Source: Puccinia triticina (lineage: Eukaryota > Basidiomycota > Pucciniomycetes > Pucciniales > Pucciniaceae). Taken from it: DNA of 64,000 nucleotides. Under the pieces are notes generated by a model. That model was given only the letters and a program-made list of their open reading frames with translations, was not told where the DNA came from and did not search any database. The DNA lies in assembly GCF_026914185.1 (NCBI RefSeq), contig NC_070570.1:3720001-3784000 (forward strand), read 5' to 3'. The position numbers and the translations under genes were made by a program. This document shows, in pieces, positions 44,770 through 55,700 of this stretch. Each line of letters starts with the position of its first letter. Positions within the stretch are counted from its first letter, which is position 1.

Positions 44770-46025
44770 ATGACGATGCTGGCCTGTTTCCTTCCTGCTG
44801 CAAGGGTCAAGATCATCGGGCAAACTCTAGGACCGAAAGCACTATCTCGACAGCCAGCCTCACGAAGTTTCCACTCCACCAAGATGAGCAGCAGCCACCC
44901 TGAGCCACTAGTCTCGCTAGTCTCCCCTCAAGACGTCCAAGCCCAAGGAATCAAGAATTTCAAGATCTTGGATAGTTCGTTTCATCTGCCTAATTCAGGC
45001 CGATCCGTTCTTGACGAGTTCCGAAAAGGGCCAAGACTTCCAGGCGCCAGATTGTTCGACCACGAAGTTGTCGCCGATACCTCCTACACTATCGATGGCA
45101 CCACCAAACTCGGACACATGCAGCCCGATCTTAGCACCTTTAAACGTGAGGTGGAGCGCTTGGGCATCACTAGAAATGACCATCTACTCGTATACGACTC
45201 CGTTGGCATCTTCTCGGGCCCTCGTGCGGCTTGGCTCTTAAACGTAGGCACGCTTATCTATCAAAAATCTTCGGGAATCCTGACATTCATGAATGTTTAC
45301 AAATCTCCCTACACAGGCCTATGGTCACCCCAAGGTCTCAGTTCTGGATGGCGGCTTGCCGCGGTGGATCAAAGAAGAGTGTCCCGTCGAAACCGGGGCA
45401 CCGATCCAGCCCGACAAATCAGACTATGAGCTTCCGGGATTCGACGAGGCGCTCGCGCGCGGGAAAGTGATACCATATGACGCCCTTGTTCGTAACTTCA
45501 AGGACTCCGCTGAAGGAGAAAGGATGTGTGTCTTTGATGCACGTCCCCGAGGCAGGTAAGTACAGATATCCTAATGATAAACCTAAAACCATAAAACATT
45601 CCTGTTCTCGACCAAATTGCTTGAGGGTACTAATCAACTGGCGCATCGTATCCCGCAGGTTTCTCGGCACCGATCCCGAACCGAGGCCCGGATTATCATC
45701 AGGTCATATGCCACATTCCCTCTCGCTTCCATTCACAACCTTGTTAACTCAACCGAGCGACTCGGAGCCCTACCGCAAATATCTAAGCCCCGATCAGCTC
45801 GAGAAAGTCTTCCTGAAGACCCTGAACAACGATCATCAGAAATGGGAGCAGATCAAACACGGCCAGAAAGGGGTCGTCGTCACCTGCGGAAGCGGCATGA
45901 CCGCCTGCATCATCTGGCTCGCGCTTCGTCTCTGTGCCCCTAACGCACATCATCCCAGACTCTATGACGAAAGCTGGACCGGATACGCGCTCAGAAAAGA
46001 CGCCCAAATCCTCAAATCCTCTTAA
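44770..46025 (+). CDS. Tandem-rhodanese sulfurtransferase (3-mercaptopyruvate/thiosulfate type), mitochondrial
   Basis: Exons 44770-45243, 45317-45555 and 45659-46025 in phase; 359 residues. The N-terminus up to ARVKIIGQTLG and RQPASRSFHSTK looks like a cleavable mitochondrial presequence (Arg/Ser/Thr-rich, no acids). The first rhodanese domain holds VLDEFRKGPRLPGARLFDHE and DHLLVYDSVGIFSGPRAAWL. The second, catalytic domain holds VCFDAR-type sequence (MCVFDARPRGRF), GHMPHSLSLPF and the active-site loop TCGSGMTA (Cys about 314). A CGSG(V/M)TA loop is the 3-mercaptopyruvate sulfurtransferase signature rather than CRKG of thiosulfate rhodanese. Likely role: sulfur transfer to thiol acceptors, cyanide detoxification or tRNA thiolation support. 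A second copy is at 63,316. Confidence 0.9.
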
Positions 46026-47600
46026 TTGTCCTGATTGTGCGCACCTTTACAAGAAAAGATAGGTCAAGCCGTGTAATGTAGCAAAACAAGAAGAGAAAAA
46101 GGTTTCAAACACGATGCCTCATGTATAGCTGTTGTCATATTCAAACGTTTGTTACTATTATTATTGTTTTTGTGTCCTTGAAGTAGTGTTGAACCTTGTC
46201 AGCTGAAAAGGGATTGTCTAAGTCAGTGCAACATTTGTGCTTGGAAAACATGTCATTGTTGTATCCAATACCCCTGTGATGTATTGTTGTTAGTTAGCCT
46301 CCCTCCAGACAAGGACAAGTGATGGCTGGGGGAAGATGTAAAGCCCCGCGCGCGGACTTCACAAGACTATCACAGACCTCTGATACCAGTTCAACTCATT
46401 CCCGCTTCTCCACCTAGCTCAGCTGAGAACTGGACCAATATTCTCTCTGTTGTGGCTAGGCGAGTTTCCCCATTTCCATTTCTCCCTTGTCTCCTGCCTA
46501 TAGACTAGCTGAAGAGAACTGGGCCAATATTCTCTCTGTTGTGGCTAGGAATTCATCCCAACCCGTTGGAGCTAGAATCCGCAGGCTCAGTGCCCGTTCC
46601 CGTGCCCCTCAAGATAGCTTAGTGAAGGACTCAACTGATTCCTTACAGAAGAACAGAAGAAAGTTGAGATGATTGTTGATGTGATGTGTGGGGATACAGT
46701 CACAAGTGTTTGGACAGATGATTGGCATATATGGTGGCAGCAGTGGAGGAGGGGGGACTTCAGAAAAAGTTGGAATTGTGGTCTTAATGTTGAAATCATA
46801 AATGCATAAACATAAACCATAAATAAAATTTGATAGGAAAGTGCTTACATAACACCGGCCAAAAATTGTTTGTAATGAAGTTTATGCATTTGTTGTTTGC
46901 AATGGAGTTTATGCATTTTTTGTTTCTAATGAAGTTTATGCATTTGTCATTCAATTTTGAAGACCCATGATGACCCTTCTGTCAAAAATTGGGTAGAGCC
47001 TCTCCATAACTCATTAATTCCCTTACTCCCTCCCCAGGCAAAGTGCTAAACAGTTGTTGTATTGCACCAACCAGAGAGAGGGACTTAGCCTCTAACAGAC
47101 TGTTAGAGGCTGAAAGCAGTTTGATTTTTGGTGGGAAATCACCCAAAATTGCCCTCACTTTTCCAGCTCGAGACTCTGAGTGAGTTTCATTCTTGTTTGG
47201 ATTTGAATTTCCATGATATTCATAAATTTCCCCATCCATTTTCCATTGTCTTCTATCCCTGGACCCCAACCCATCTTCTTGATGTGGAATTTCCCTTGTA
47301 ATATCATTATTTTTGGATTCTGCACAGTCACTGGACAGAAACATTGGTACCCCCAAAAGCTCATTCTAGAAGGCCAACCCACAAAGTTGAAGTTATGAGA
47401 ATGCAAGAATGAGTGGGTAAAATGACTTCAGAAGAATGAATACAACAAAATAAAAAGTATTTGGAACATCAAAAAATTTACAAAATTGCTTGCATTAAGT
47501 GATGATTTTGGAAAATCTTCAATACCATTCCAAAAAAATAATGAATAATCAGAATCAATGGATTCACATCTGAAATGAATGATAATAAATGAAAATAATG
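46026..47600. other. Gene-poor region with short repeats
   Basis: CCAATATTCTCTCTGTTGTG with TGGCTAGG occurs at about 46,436-46,463 and again at about 46,523-46,550, a direct duplication. At 46,870-46,960 a unit of about 28-31 bp containing GAAGTTTATGCATTTG repeats three times. A minus-strand frame at 46,982-47,356 has no recognised domain. Confidence 0.45.
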
Positions 47601-48140
47601 AAGTCAAAACTCCATTCTGAAATTTTGTGGGCAGTGAAAGCACACCAAACACTACCAACGTTCCCAGCTCTACTCCTGCTGCCTCTAGCCCGGCCGTTAT
47701 TGAAGTGGATGACAACAAGTCTGATGCCAGTCAATTGGTTCTTTGGAATTTAAGTATGGAGGGTTCAAAATCCGCCAAACAAACACGGACTGAGGATGTC
47801 TCACTTGGGAAGATGATGACCATGCAACAAGAGCTGGCTTAACTCAATGAAGTCTGCAACTCAAATGGTGTTCAACAAGACCATCATGTCTAAGAATCTT
47901 GATCAAGGCAAGCTTATTACTCAAAGAAGCAAAAATCAATTATGGAGCGCAAACTACAAGAAGAGAAAGAGCAAAAGGAGAAGGAAGAAAAAGAGAAAAA
48001 AGAAAAGGAGGAAAATGAGAAAAATGAGAAAGAAGAAAAGGAGAAAAAAGAGAGGGAGGAAAATGAGAAAAGGGAGAGGGAAGAAGCCGAGACAGAGGAG
48101 TCCAAGGAAGAGAATGAGGACAACAAAGACACAGAATGAG
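47600..48140 (+). pseudogene. Harbinger ORF1-like (NAM-associated) fragment, inactivated
   Basis: Residues of the type VLWNLSMEGSKSAKQTRTED, with SLGKMMTMQQELA and NKTIMSKNL in another frame, resemble the NAM-associated C-terminal part of rust and plant PIF/Harbinger ORF1 proteins (GSKxAK motif). It is followed by a highly charged Glu/Lys tract at 47,942-48,139. Frameshifts and stops interrupt it, and the N-terminal SANT domain is not visible. It lies tail to tail with the dead Harbinger nuclease. Confidence 0.5.
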
Positions 48141-48203
48141 AATCTGTTTGTTTCTGTTTGTTTAGCCACCATACTTTGACCGTTTATTTATTTATTTTTT
48201 GAA

Positions 48204-48932
48204 TCATACATCAATTGCAATGAGATAGAGAGAAAGAAAACAAAAGCAAGAAATAATAGAGAAAGAGTTGTTGAGAATAAAAAATAACAAGCTAATTAGG
48301 ACTGGGGTAGCTATCTTCATCAGAGCCATTTTTGTTCCAAAAATAATGAATGAGATTGTTCTGAAGGGTAGTATGTGCTTTGTGGTCTCTAATAGCCTGG
48401 TATTGTAACATAAATTGTTCAAAAGTTGAGTCATTTGGTCCATTAGTGGTTATTTCAAATTCTGTTTTGGTATGTGGTGTTTGGTTGTATTTGATGTTTC
48501 CTTCCATTTGACTCCCTGATTCATCTTTAACGTCATATTATGAAGAATAATCACCTCCAAGATAATATCAGAGAGGAATTTGTGTTTCCAAAATTGATTG
48601 GGGAATTGCACAATCACATAGCAAGATTGTAGGGCCGAAAAAGCTTGCTCAACATCCTTCTGGTAGGCTTCTTGCAATTTTGAAAAATGTTCCTTCTTGG
48701 CTTCTTGTGGGTGAGAGATTGTTTGGATGAATGTGGCATATGGAGGATAAGTGACATACGCAAGGTAGTAACCAAGGCTGTATTAATTGCCGTTGACTTT
48801 ATATGAAACTGAGAGTCCTTCACCAATCACCCTCTTGAATCTGGTCAAAGATGGGAGATCAATCAAGCATGTTGATATTGTTGAGGGTACCGGGCAGTCC
48901 AAAGAACATGTGCCAATCCAAGTGTTTTAAAA
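48204..48932 (-). pseudogene. PIF/Harbinger nuclease, C-terminal half, inactivated
   Basis: Read on the minus strand: WHMFFGLPGTLNNINMLD (second acidic residue region), YSLGYYLAYVTYP, QEAYQKDVEQAFSALQ (third catalytic acid, Glu), VIILHNM and YQAIRDHKAHTTLQNNLIHY with FWNKNG, the standard order of plant-type Harbinger nucleases. A TAA precedes YSLGYYL and a frameshift separates the last two blocks. The 5' half is at 51,417-52,030; the two halves were one gene before the insertion of the 48,933-51,416 element. Confidence 0.8.
48925..48932. repeat. Target-site duplication TTTAAAAG, left copy
   Basis: Identical to 51,417-51,424 and directly abutting the element ends. Confidence 0.8.
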
Positions 48933-49129
48933 GAGGTCGGGCTTTAGGCACGCCAAAAAAATCCCGGATGCACGCCAAAAAAGGCGTGAACTCCGGACCA
49001 CTCCAAGATTTTTGGAGTGGAGGATTGTTCACTGCAAAACCAGCCCCCATTTGGAGTGCCCAAGCCGGCACTCCAGGCTGGTATGGAGTGAACACCCTGC
49101 CACGCCAAAACCAGCCCCCCTCGATGGCC

Positions 49130-49765
49130 GGGCTGCGCCGGCCATCGAGGGCAGTATGTACACTCGATGACCGGCACAGGCCGGTCATCGAGGGCAGTAC
49201 ACTCAATGACCGGCATAGACCGGTCATCGAGAGGATGCATCCCTCTCGATGGGACACACCCCTCTCGATGACCGGTTTGTACCGGTCATCAAGAGGACAC
49301 ACCCCTCTTGATGACCGGCATAGACCGGTCATCAAGAGGACAGATCCCTCTTGATGACCGGGATAGACCGGTCATCAAGAGGACACGCCCCTCTCGATGA
49401 CCGGTCTATCCCGCTCATCGAAAGGACAGATGCCTCTCAATGACCGGTACAGACCAGTGATCGAGAGGGATATATCCTCCCGATGACCGGTCTATGCCGG
49501 TCATCAAGAGGGGTGTGTCCTCTTGATGACCGGTACAAACCGGTCATCGAGAGGGATGGATCCTCTCGATGACCGGTTTGTACCGGTCATCGAGAGGAGT
49601 GTGTCTCTCGATGAACGGTCTATGCCGGTCATCAAGAGGGGTGTGTCCCATCGAGAGGGATGCATCCTCTCGATGACCGGTCTATGCCGGTCATCGAGAG
49701 GATTGTGTCTCTCGATGACTGGTCTTGCCGGTCATCGAGAGGGGTGTGTCCGCTCGATGATGTAG
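49130..49765. repeat. Hairpin tandem array 3
   Basis: Same family as arrays 1 and 2: CTCTCGATGACCGG / CCGGTCATCGAGAGG palindromes, here joined by GGGTGTGTCC or GGACACACCC words instead of ACTCAGGTCT, more than ten units. A related short stretch in inverted order is at 50,390-50,510. Confidence 0.9.
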
Positions 49766-49898
49766 CCGGGCTACAATAGAAGGGGCCTGACAGGTCCCGG
49801 TAGCCGAGACCTGACAGGTCCCGGACATGTTACGACACCCAGGAGGGTTCGTGAGGCATACTTTACAATGGAACGCCTCACGTACTCCTGTTACGTTA

Positions 49899-50120
49899 GG
49901 CCCTGTTTGGCAGCGTGATTATTACGCAATAAATAATCTTGCCGTGTCCCCCTACATTGTGTAAGACAGTACTTTTTTGCCTGATCTTTTGGAAGTAAAC
50001 TGCCGAGCCTTATGAGGGTTTACTTTCAAAAGATTATCCTAAAAATACATGTTTTACCATATGTAATGTAGCATTTTTCCTATTATTACGCTGCGTAATA
50101 TGACACTAACAAACAGGGCC
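49899..50120. mobile_element. Tourist-like MITE (PIF/Harbinger), TTA duplication
   Basis: 222 bp; ends GGCCCTGTTTG and its complement CAAACAGGGCC, with inner ATTATTACGC / GCGTAATA pairs, flanked by TTA at 49,896-49,898 and 50,121-50,123. Both the terminal sequence and the 3-bp TTA duplication are typical of Tourist/Harbinger elements. Confidence 0.85.
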
Positions 50121-50389
50121 TTATATTTCATACACTTCTCTTTAGGCGCTCCGTAGCGCGTAGCTTTTGTCAGATGTCCCTTTCAAAGAGACATTATTTC
50201 ATTTATGTCAGATTGTCATTTCTAGTATTTCATATGTTATTTAGTCAGAGACCTGTATATAAACAGGTCCCCTCTTGTATGGTTTCATTCCCCTCAGTCA
50301 TCTACAGTCTTAGTCGAAATCATACCATTTCTTCATCACATATACCGTGACCCCCCCTAGCCTCCTTTGAGTCTGTGTAGCGCCCCAGC

Positions 50390-50545
50390 ACAATGACCGG
50401 CCTGTGCCCGTCATCGAGTGTACTGCCCTTGATGACCGGCACAGTGTACATACTGCCCTCGATGGCCGGCGCAGACCGGCCATCGAGGGGGGCTGGTTTT
50501 GGCGTGGCAGGGTGTTCACTCCATACCGGAGTGCCGGCTTGGGCA
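50390..50545. repeat. Short hairpin array and inner inverted arm
   Basis: GATGACCGGCCTGTGCCCGTCATC and GATGGCCGG palindromes are followed by GGCTGGTTTTGGCGTGG and the CACTCC region. This is the reverse complement of 49,055-49,200 and forms the inner arm of the large foldback element. Confidence 0.75.
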
Positions 50546-50553
50546 CTCCAAAT

Positions 50554-51292
50554 CAAACTTAACACAAGTCCCTCCCTGTGCTCGCAAGGCGCAAGCACCC
50601 TCCCGCTTGCGGGAGGGACTTGTGCCTAATGTCCAACATTTGGCTTGAGGCTGCCCAGCCAAATGTTGGAAAAATCCTTCTAACCCCCATATCACCACAT
50701 ACCCCTCTGATTTTTTCACAGCCTCCGGTACCATTAGAATCAGCTTTTGTTTCTACATAATCTCATGTGTTCAAAACAACACCTACCACCATCCACGAAA
50801 AAAAAATGATGTAGAAATTCCACCTGGGAGCCTATCCGGCCTGATCTAAACTGGATAGCCAGTCCGGTCTAAACACGTGAAATTAAGGTTTGTCATCATA
50901 TGTCAAACCCTGTGGGACTCCTTGCTTATGCACTCAAGAGACCTGCCCAAATTAATCCAATACTGGAAAAAACCGTGAGAGCATGTCCTACCTCAACCTT
51001 TGGATAATCCAATGGCTTCTTTGCATTGCTCAGGGATAGCCCTCACCAGAATGGCCACTGAGCGGCCAGTTTTTGATGGTTCTAATTGAAAAAATATGTA
51101 CAGGACAGCTCAGATTGAGAGCTATAAACTGGCATATGGGGCTTTGAATTTCAAGTTGAGAGGGAGAGGGAATAGAGATGTAAATACAAAATATGTGATT
51201 TTCTGCGCAAAACCCTGTCAGCCTCAGGCAAAGAATGTGACTTTAGTCCTAAGCCTCTCCTTTGGAGACGCTTTGCGCCTTAGTTAAGCTCG
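50554..51292. mobile_element. Nested 739-bp insertion with 9-bp target duplication
   Basis: It interrupts the right arm of the 48,933-51,416 element: ACTCCAAAT occurs at 50,545-50,553 and again at 51,293-51,301. The ends are C(A/G)A(A/G)CTTAAC on the left and, on the complement, on the right. An internal GGGAGGGACTTGTG inverted pair lies near the left end. No gene is visible. Confidence 0.6.
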
Positions 51293-51416
51293 ACTCCAAA
51301 TGGGGGCTGGTTTTGGAGTGAACAATCCTCCACTCCAAAAATCTTGGAGTGGTCCGGAGTTCACACCTTTTTTGGCGTGCATCCGGCATTTCTTTGGCGT
51401 GCCTAAAGCCTGAACC

Positions 51417-52030
51417 TTTAAAAGGCCACCACTTCAAGGAAAACAGTTGGTTCTTTATCCTTGCCGCTATACGTTCCCTGATGAGCAACTGGACAATTCT
51501 TCCAGCACCAGTGCATGTAATTGATTGATCTCATCATACCGGGAAAACCTTGCTCCTCTGCAACTTCCAGGAGCCTAGCTGCATTGTTTTTTTTTGGGCT
51601 TTCTAAAAGTATTCTTTGCTGTAAACCCTGACAATAGTTTGGCAAAACTGCTTCAAGCTCTCAATTGCAGTTGTTTCACCTGTCATAGAGATAGTTGGTT
51701 AGATTTTGGCTATAAGATTGCAACAATTAGACATGTTAGAGAAGCATTTCACTCACTCATAAAACTTGTCAATAGAGTCTGCGCTAAATCTGTACACAAG
51801 CATTTGTATTGCAGCAGTGGTCTTTTGAAGAGGAGAAAAGCCCAACCTCCCATCTGCATCATGTTTCTGTACAAAATAATTGTTTGCTTTTTTGAGATTG
51901 TCAATGATTTTCAGGAAAAGACTCCTTTGCATTTGAAATTGATGGCGGAAGACGTCAAGAGGATATGCAGGGTCCTCAGCAAAGTAATCATTGTATAGCT
52001 GCTAGGGTCCCTGAATTCAATTCCGGTTTA
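51417..52030 (-). pseudogene. PIF/Harbinger nuclease, N-terminal half, inactivated
   Basis: Minus-strand blocks read YNDYFAEDPAYPLDVFRHQF, LFLKIIDNL, LGFSPLQKTTAAIQMLVY, then after a short intron TTAIESLKQFC, and finally ARLLEVAEEQGFPGMM and HWCWKNCPVAHQG. This is the canonical Harbinger nuclease order. The first catalytic Asp (normally SIDCMHW) is Asn here (SINYMHW), and a TAG lies in KEYF-KP, so the enzyme is dead. Coding continues across the 48,933-51,416 insertion into 48,204-48,932. Confidence 0.8.
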
Positions 52031-52500
52031 TTTATCTTCTTCTGGGTGTTGAACCACCATGTTTTTTTTCTCTTTTTTCTTGATTATTAAGCTGAGTATG
52101 GTTTGCTGGGAGGCTAAAACATCATCTTCATTGTCCACCCATTCAAGGAAATGTTTTAATATTTTGCATGGTCTTGAGTGATGGTGATTTGAATTTCAGA
52201 GGCGGGTGCAGAGTAGTCGGATAGTGGCTTCAAAGTGCCAGTCCATAATTGAACCTGAGCCACGACTGCTGTGACACAGGGTTGCAGGCCAGGGAACACA
52301 GGCCAACTGCCCCCCGGACCGTTGTCGATGCTCTTAGCGTGAGAGCAGAGATTGGCAGCGGCGTGCATGTGAGGATGAAGGAGGATGTGTGGGAGTTTAC
52401 CATGTGTATTTCATATTCTTATGTTTACTACACTTTCTGGCTGTGTTTTCTTTGTTTAGAGCCAGAGCGGGGGGGGGGGACTTTCCCTTCTTATTACTTA
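52031..52500. other. Upstream flank of the Harbinger nuclease
   Basis: No gene recognised. A 10-G tract lies near 52,469-52,479. Probably the 5' non-coding part of the dead Harbinger element. Confidence 0.35.
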
Positions 52501-52886
52501 GGCCCCGTTTGGCACCAATATAATTCTAGGTGATATAATTGCTGATTAATTCAATAAAAAATAGAAAATTCATCATAAAGCCTCCAAATTTGTTTTGTAG
52601 GCAACCTACAGTGCTGGTCTCTTTGACTTTGACATCAGATTCAACTGATTCAGCCATCTTCAGCACCATAATACCATTATATTGCTTTTGACCAACATGA
52701 AGTGATATAATGGTATGATGGTGCTGAAGATGGCTGGATAAGTTGATTATGGGTTCACAGTTGAAGAGACCAGCACTGTAGGCTGCCTACAAAAAAATTT
52801 TGGAGGCTTTATGTTGAATTTTGTATTTCTTATTGAATTAACCAGTGATTATATCACCTATATTTATATCAGTGCCAAACGGGGCC
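52501..52886. mobile_element. Tourist-like foldback MITE, TTA duplication
   Basis: 386 bp; ends GGCCCCGTTTGGCAC and its complement, flanked by TTA (52,498-52,500 and 52,887-52,889). Nearly the whole element is self-complementary: AAGCCTCCAAA, GTAGGCNNCCTACAGTGCTG, GCCATCTTCAGCACCAT and ATACCATTATAT on the left are matched in reverse on the right. A transcript would form a long hairpin. Confidence 0.9.
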
Positions 52887-52889
52887 TTA

Positions 52890-54505
52890 CTCTTACTTGC
52901 ACGATTTTCAAAAGTTGTTACGGATGTTGCGGATTTGCATGCAGATTGCTGTCACTCTCTTATAGCTTGATTATTAATTATTTCTTCCGTGCAGCGGAGC
53001 TTTTCTTTACGTTATTTATGGTGCTCTCATGACTTTACAGTGGAGTATATTATACTTGGCTTCTTTACTTGCGTATTCCTTGCGCCTCACTGCTACTTTG
53101 GGGAGCGGAGTTCCAAAGAACCACTTGACTTATCCGGGAACATAGCAAAGTAGAGGAGGTCCCTGGACACTTTGTGACAGGACCACATTTATTTTTCATA
53201 GGCATTTTTTTGGCCAAACTTTGGCATGTGCCCGGACAGGCTTGCAGCACCATACTGGAGGACTTCCTGTTGCAATCTGGGAGACTCCCAGATTCACAAA
53301 GCCTAGATTTCCCTGCAAAATTTGGCTCAGATCTGGGTCTGGAAGTAGTTCCCAGATTGATGGGAAGTCCTCCACTAAAATGTGGAATTCCAAGAGATTC
53401 ATCTACCCAGTTTTGATCAGAAAACCTGCAAGAAACTGACAGTTATAAAAACCTTGCTATATGTCAAAAAATTTCAAGTTTGGCTGGAATTGTGTGATAT
53501 CTGTTAGATTTCAGGAAAAGATTGCATAGTAAGAGCCAAGGCACTTACATATGTATTTCTGGGGATTCTCCCCCAGAACTGTAGGAGGACAATGGAGTGA
53601 AAGGAAAGATTCTCTCCCCGTTGCTCCCAGGAGACCTGTCAGGAGAATCCCTGGAAAAGACCATTGGTAATTTCAGACTCAGTGGCATCAACCTGTTTGG
53701 ATTTGTCTTATAATCCTTCACGGCTTTGCCACTTCACAAAGCTAGGAAACTTGGAGCCTTCTTGAAACCAAAAAGCTTTTCTTGCTCTTCCAATTTGCAA
53801 CAAGCCGGCGGCCTGGCATTTGTGTCTTGGTTTAATGGACATGCTGCTCTTGCTGTCAAGTTGCCATCAAAAGGCACCTTAGGCCCACCACGACGTTGAA
53901 TGAATGCGTAACTAATGGGAAACTCATAGCCCTCAACCTGTTTTCCATGTAACTTCTTGACCACTCAACATGCCTCTTCCAGTGTCAGGTCAGAGAGATG
54001 CATTGCTTACCTTTTGAGGAACTGGTATGTCTGTTGTGCAGTTGTGATCTTGACTTGTAAAAAGCTGCACCCCAACCTGGTGCTGTCAGTTTAGGAGCCC
54101 CAATATACAATCACCATGCTGTGGTCTGGGATCTGTCACAGAATTTTTGCCTTGATTGCAGACCGCCTTCAAATCAGAATTCTCTTCACTGATCACTCCT
54201 GCTGTGCAAATAGCAAATCTCACAGGCTCACATATATCCAAATTAAGTTTGATAAACTTGTTCTCTTATGAGAGACAAGAAGCCTCTATTTCCAAGAAAC
54301 CTAGGGCAATGAGTGTACACTGGACCTCTCACAAAAGCTCCCATAATGACTCTAGTCTCCCTATTTTTTTGATTATTTCCTTTTCCAATCACTCAAAGGA
54401 AGTAGGCTGATTGATTCATAATTTCAAAGCACAGGAAACATGCTCCTTGTAATGAATCAAAACGTGAAGAATCCAATTGGTAATAATATTACTAATAATA
54501 AGGGC
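52890..54505. other. Gene-poor stretch, possible decayed coding fragment
   Basis: A minus-strand frame at 53,734-53,964 has coding-like composition (several Pro, Cys and Lys) but no recognised domain. No other supported feature. Confidence 0.35.
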
Positions 54506-54508
54506 TCA

Positions 54509-54958
54509 TCAAGAACAAATTCCAATAGAGAATGGAGTCCCCAAACGCCAATACTTCCAATGTGGTACTAATTGGGGACCAAGAGGTCTTGGAGAGCGGT
54601 TCCAGTCAAAAACTTGTGCGCGAAATGTCACAGATTTCCAAGGGATACAGTACCAGCTGGATGTAATAAGTCCACTTTTGATGTCAGTCATTCATTGACC
54701 TGAAGGTAGAATTGATGAGCAAGGGGACTGTACCTGTCAAACCCGCTTGAAAGATCAACTGAGTATGAGTGCTCAACAGACGGGGCAAGCAGTGCAACAC
54801 CTAAGTCCCGGTGGGGTGTAATTTCTCTTGCTAACGCTTGCCTGGGTTCTGCTGTCTGCATCTTCAAGACCGACAGGAAGCTCGTCGTGGGGGGCTGGGA
54901 TGGCAAAGACACGCATTTGGAAGACCATTAAGAAGAATGTTGGCAGAATAACCTTCAT
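54509..54958 (-). pseudogene. Putative small secreted protein gene, structure unresolved
   Basis: The ATG at 54,958 starts a signal peptide (MKVILPTFFLMVFQMRVFA, then IPAP) followed by a polar region and a CCTACPVC cluster. Minus-strand sequence at 54,509-54,655 (WYCIPWKSVTFRAQVFDWN and onward, ending GICS) looks like the last exon, with a plausible CATCCAG acceptor. Joining the first block to the rest needs either a 40-nt intron or a one-base frameshift, so I call it a possible pseudogene. Family unknown; broken or intact, it resembles a rust secreted protein. Confidence 0.4.
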
Positions 54959-54959
54959 C

Positions 54960-55420
54960 TTGTATAAGGCTGGTGGAAAGAGTTGAAGTGTTTTTTGATT
55001 AAGAGCTCGAGGTTAATTGTAGATTTGCTGATGTGGTGGTGTTCTGTATGGGCCACACGTCCAAGCACTCTGATACCCATTTCCTCGCCGCTTTCTTCTT
55101 GCCTCTGCCTTGTTCTTGAGCGCCGGCACGCATGACTATTGAATCTTTAATTTGTCGCTGAGTATTGGCACTTGTATCCCTAACGAGCAAAATGAACTTC
55201 GAAATAAGTTGCCAGCCCCTCAAAACTATTCAACCTGTAATCAAAAAAGTGTTACGAGGCGTTGCTGCACCCCCACCCAAATATTATCTTCAAATTAATT
55301 ACCAATCACCGAGATACAAGCAGTTTGATTTCTCAAGGCCTTTCTGAACTAATGCACAGCAAATCTATAACCTCGTTGTTCAATCATGCAACATTGATTC
55401 CGGCTTCTGAAGAGTTCTCG
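54960..55420. other. No gene recognised
   Basis: Only short frames without domains on both strands. Confidence 0.35.
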
Positions 55421-55700
55421 GAAGAACTTCTCCAAAAATTGACTTCTCTGCAGAATGAGTTTTCCAAGAATTGACTTCTCCGGAGAGCCAGTTCTCAAAG
55501 AATATTAGCTTCTCCGGAGAACTAATTTCCGATTTTTTCAATTTCCTCGATTGAGCCAGTAACCAATGATTCAAAATGGTTTCAGACCTCCCGAGGTTCA
55601 ATTGCGTCGGTGGGCCAACCACCGAGCCCAATCTGATCGGTTTCCAACCACCGATCTTATGAAAGCTCGGTTGACAGCTTCAACCGAGCTTTCATGAATC
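55420..55700. repeat. Palindrome-rich segment
   Basis: Several TTCTCCGGAGA palindromes at about 55,480-55,525. A perfect 16-bp inverted repeat is at 55,659-55,674 / 55,680-55,695 (ATGAAAGCTCGGTTGA and complement, 5-bp loop), extended outward by ACCGAT / ATCGGT. Confidence 0.75.

Larger units (their letters stand above)
48933..51416. mobile_element. Hairpin-array element with long inverted ends, inserted in Harbinger nuclease
   Basis: The 2,484-bp element is bounded by about 115-120 bp of inverted repeat (GGCTTTAGGCACGCC, GGATGCACGCC, CACTCCAAGATTTTTGGAGT) and by perfect 8-bp TTTAAAAG duplications. Inside the left arm are a second inverted segment (also at about 50,450-50,545) and the hairpin array 49,130-49,765. 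The centre holds a TTA-flanked MITE and a tract with no gene; the right side holds a short array and a nested insertion. No transposase is encoded, so it is non-autonomous. The 8-bp duplication suggests a hAT-type mobiliser. Confidence 0.8.

Noticed and set aside
44330..44882. Minus-strand frame with hydrophobic segments overlapping the sulfurtransferase leader
   Set aside because: It lies antisense to the well-supported leader and first exon, and the hydrophobic stretches are not a coherent signal peptide.
47942..48139. Highly charged Glu/Lys frame
   Set aside because: Low-complexity tract read in several frames; kept only as part of the decayed Harbinger ORF1 region.
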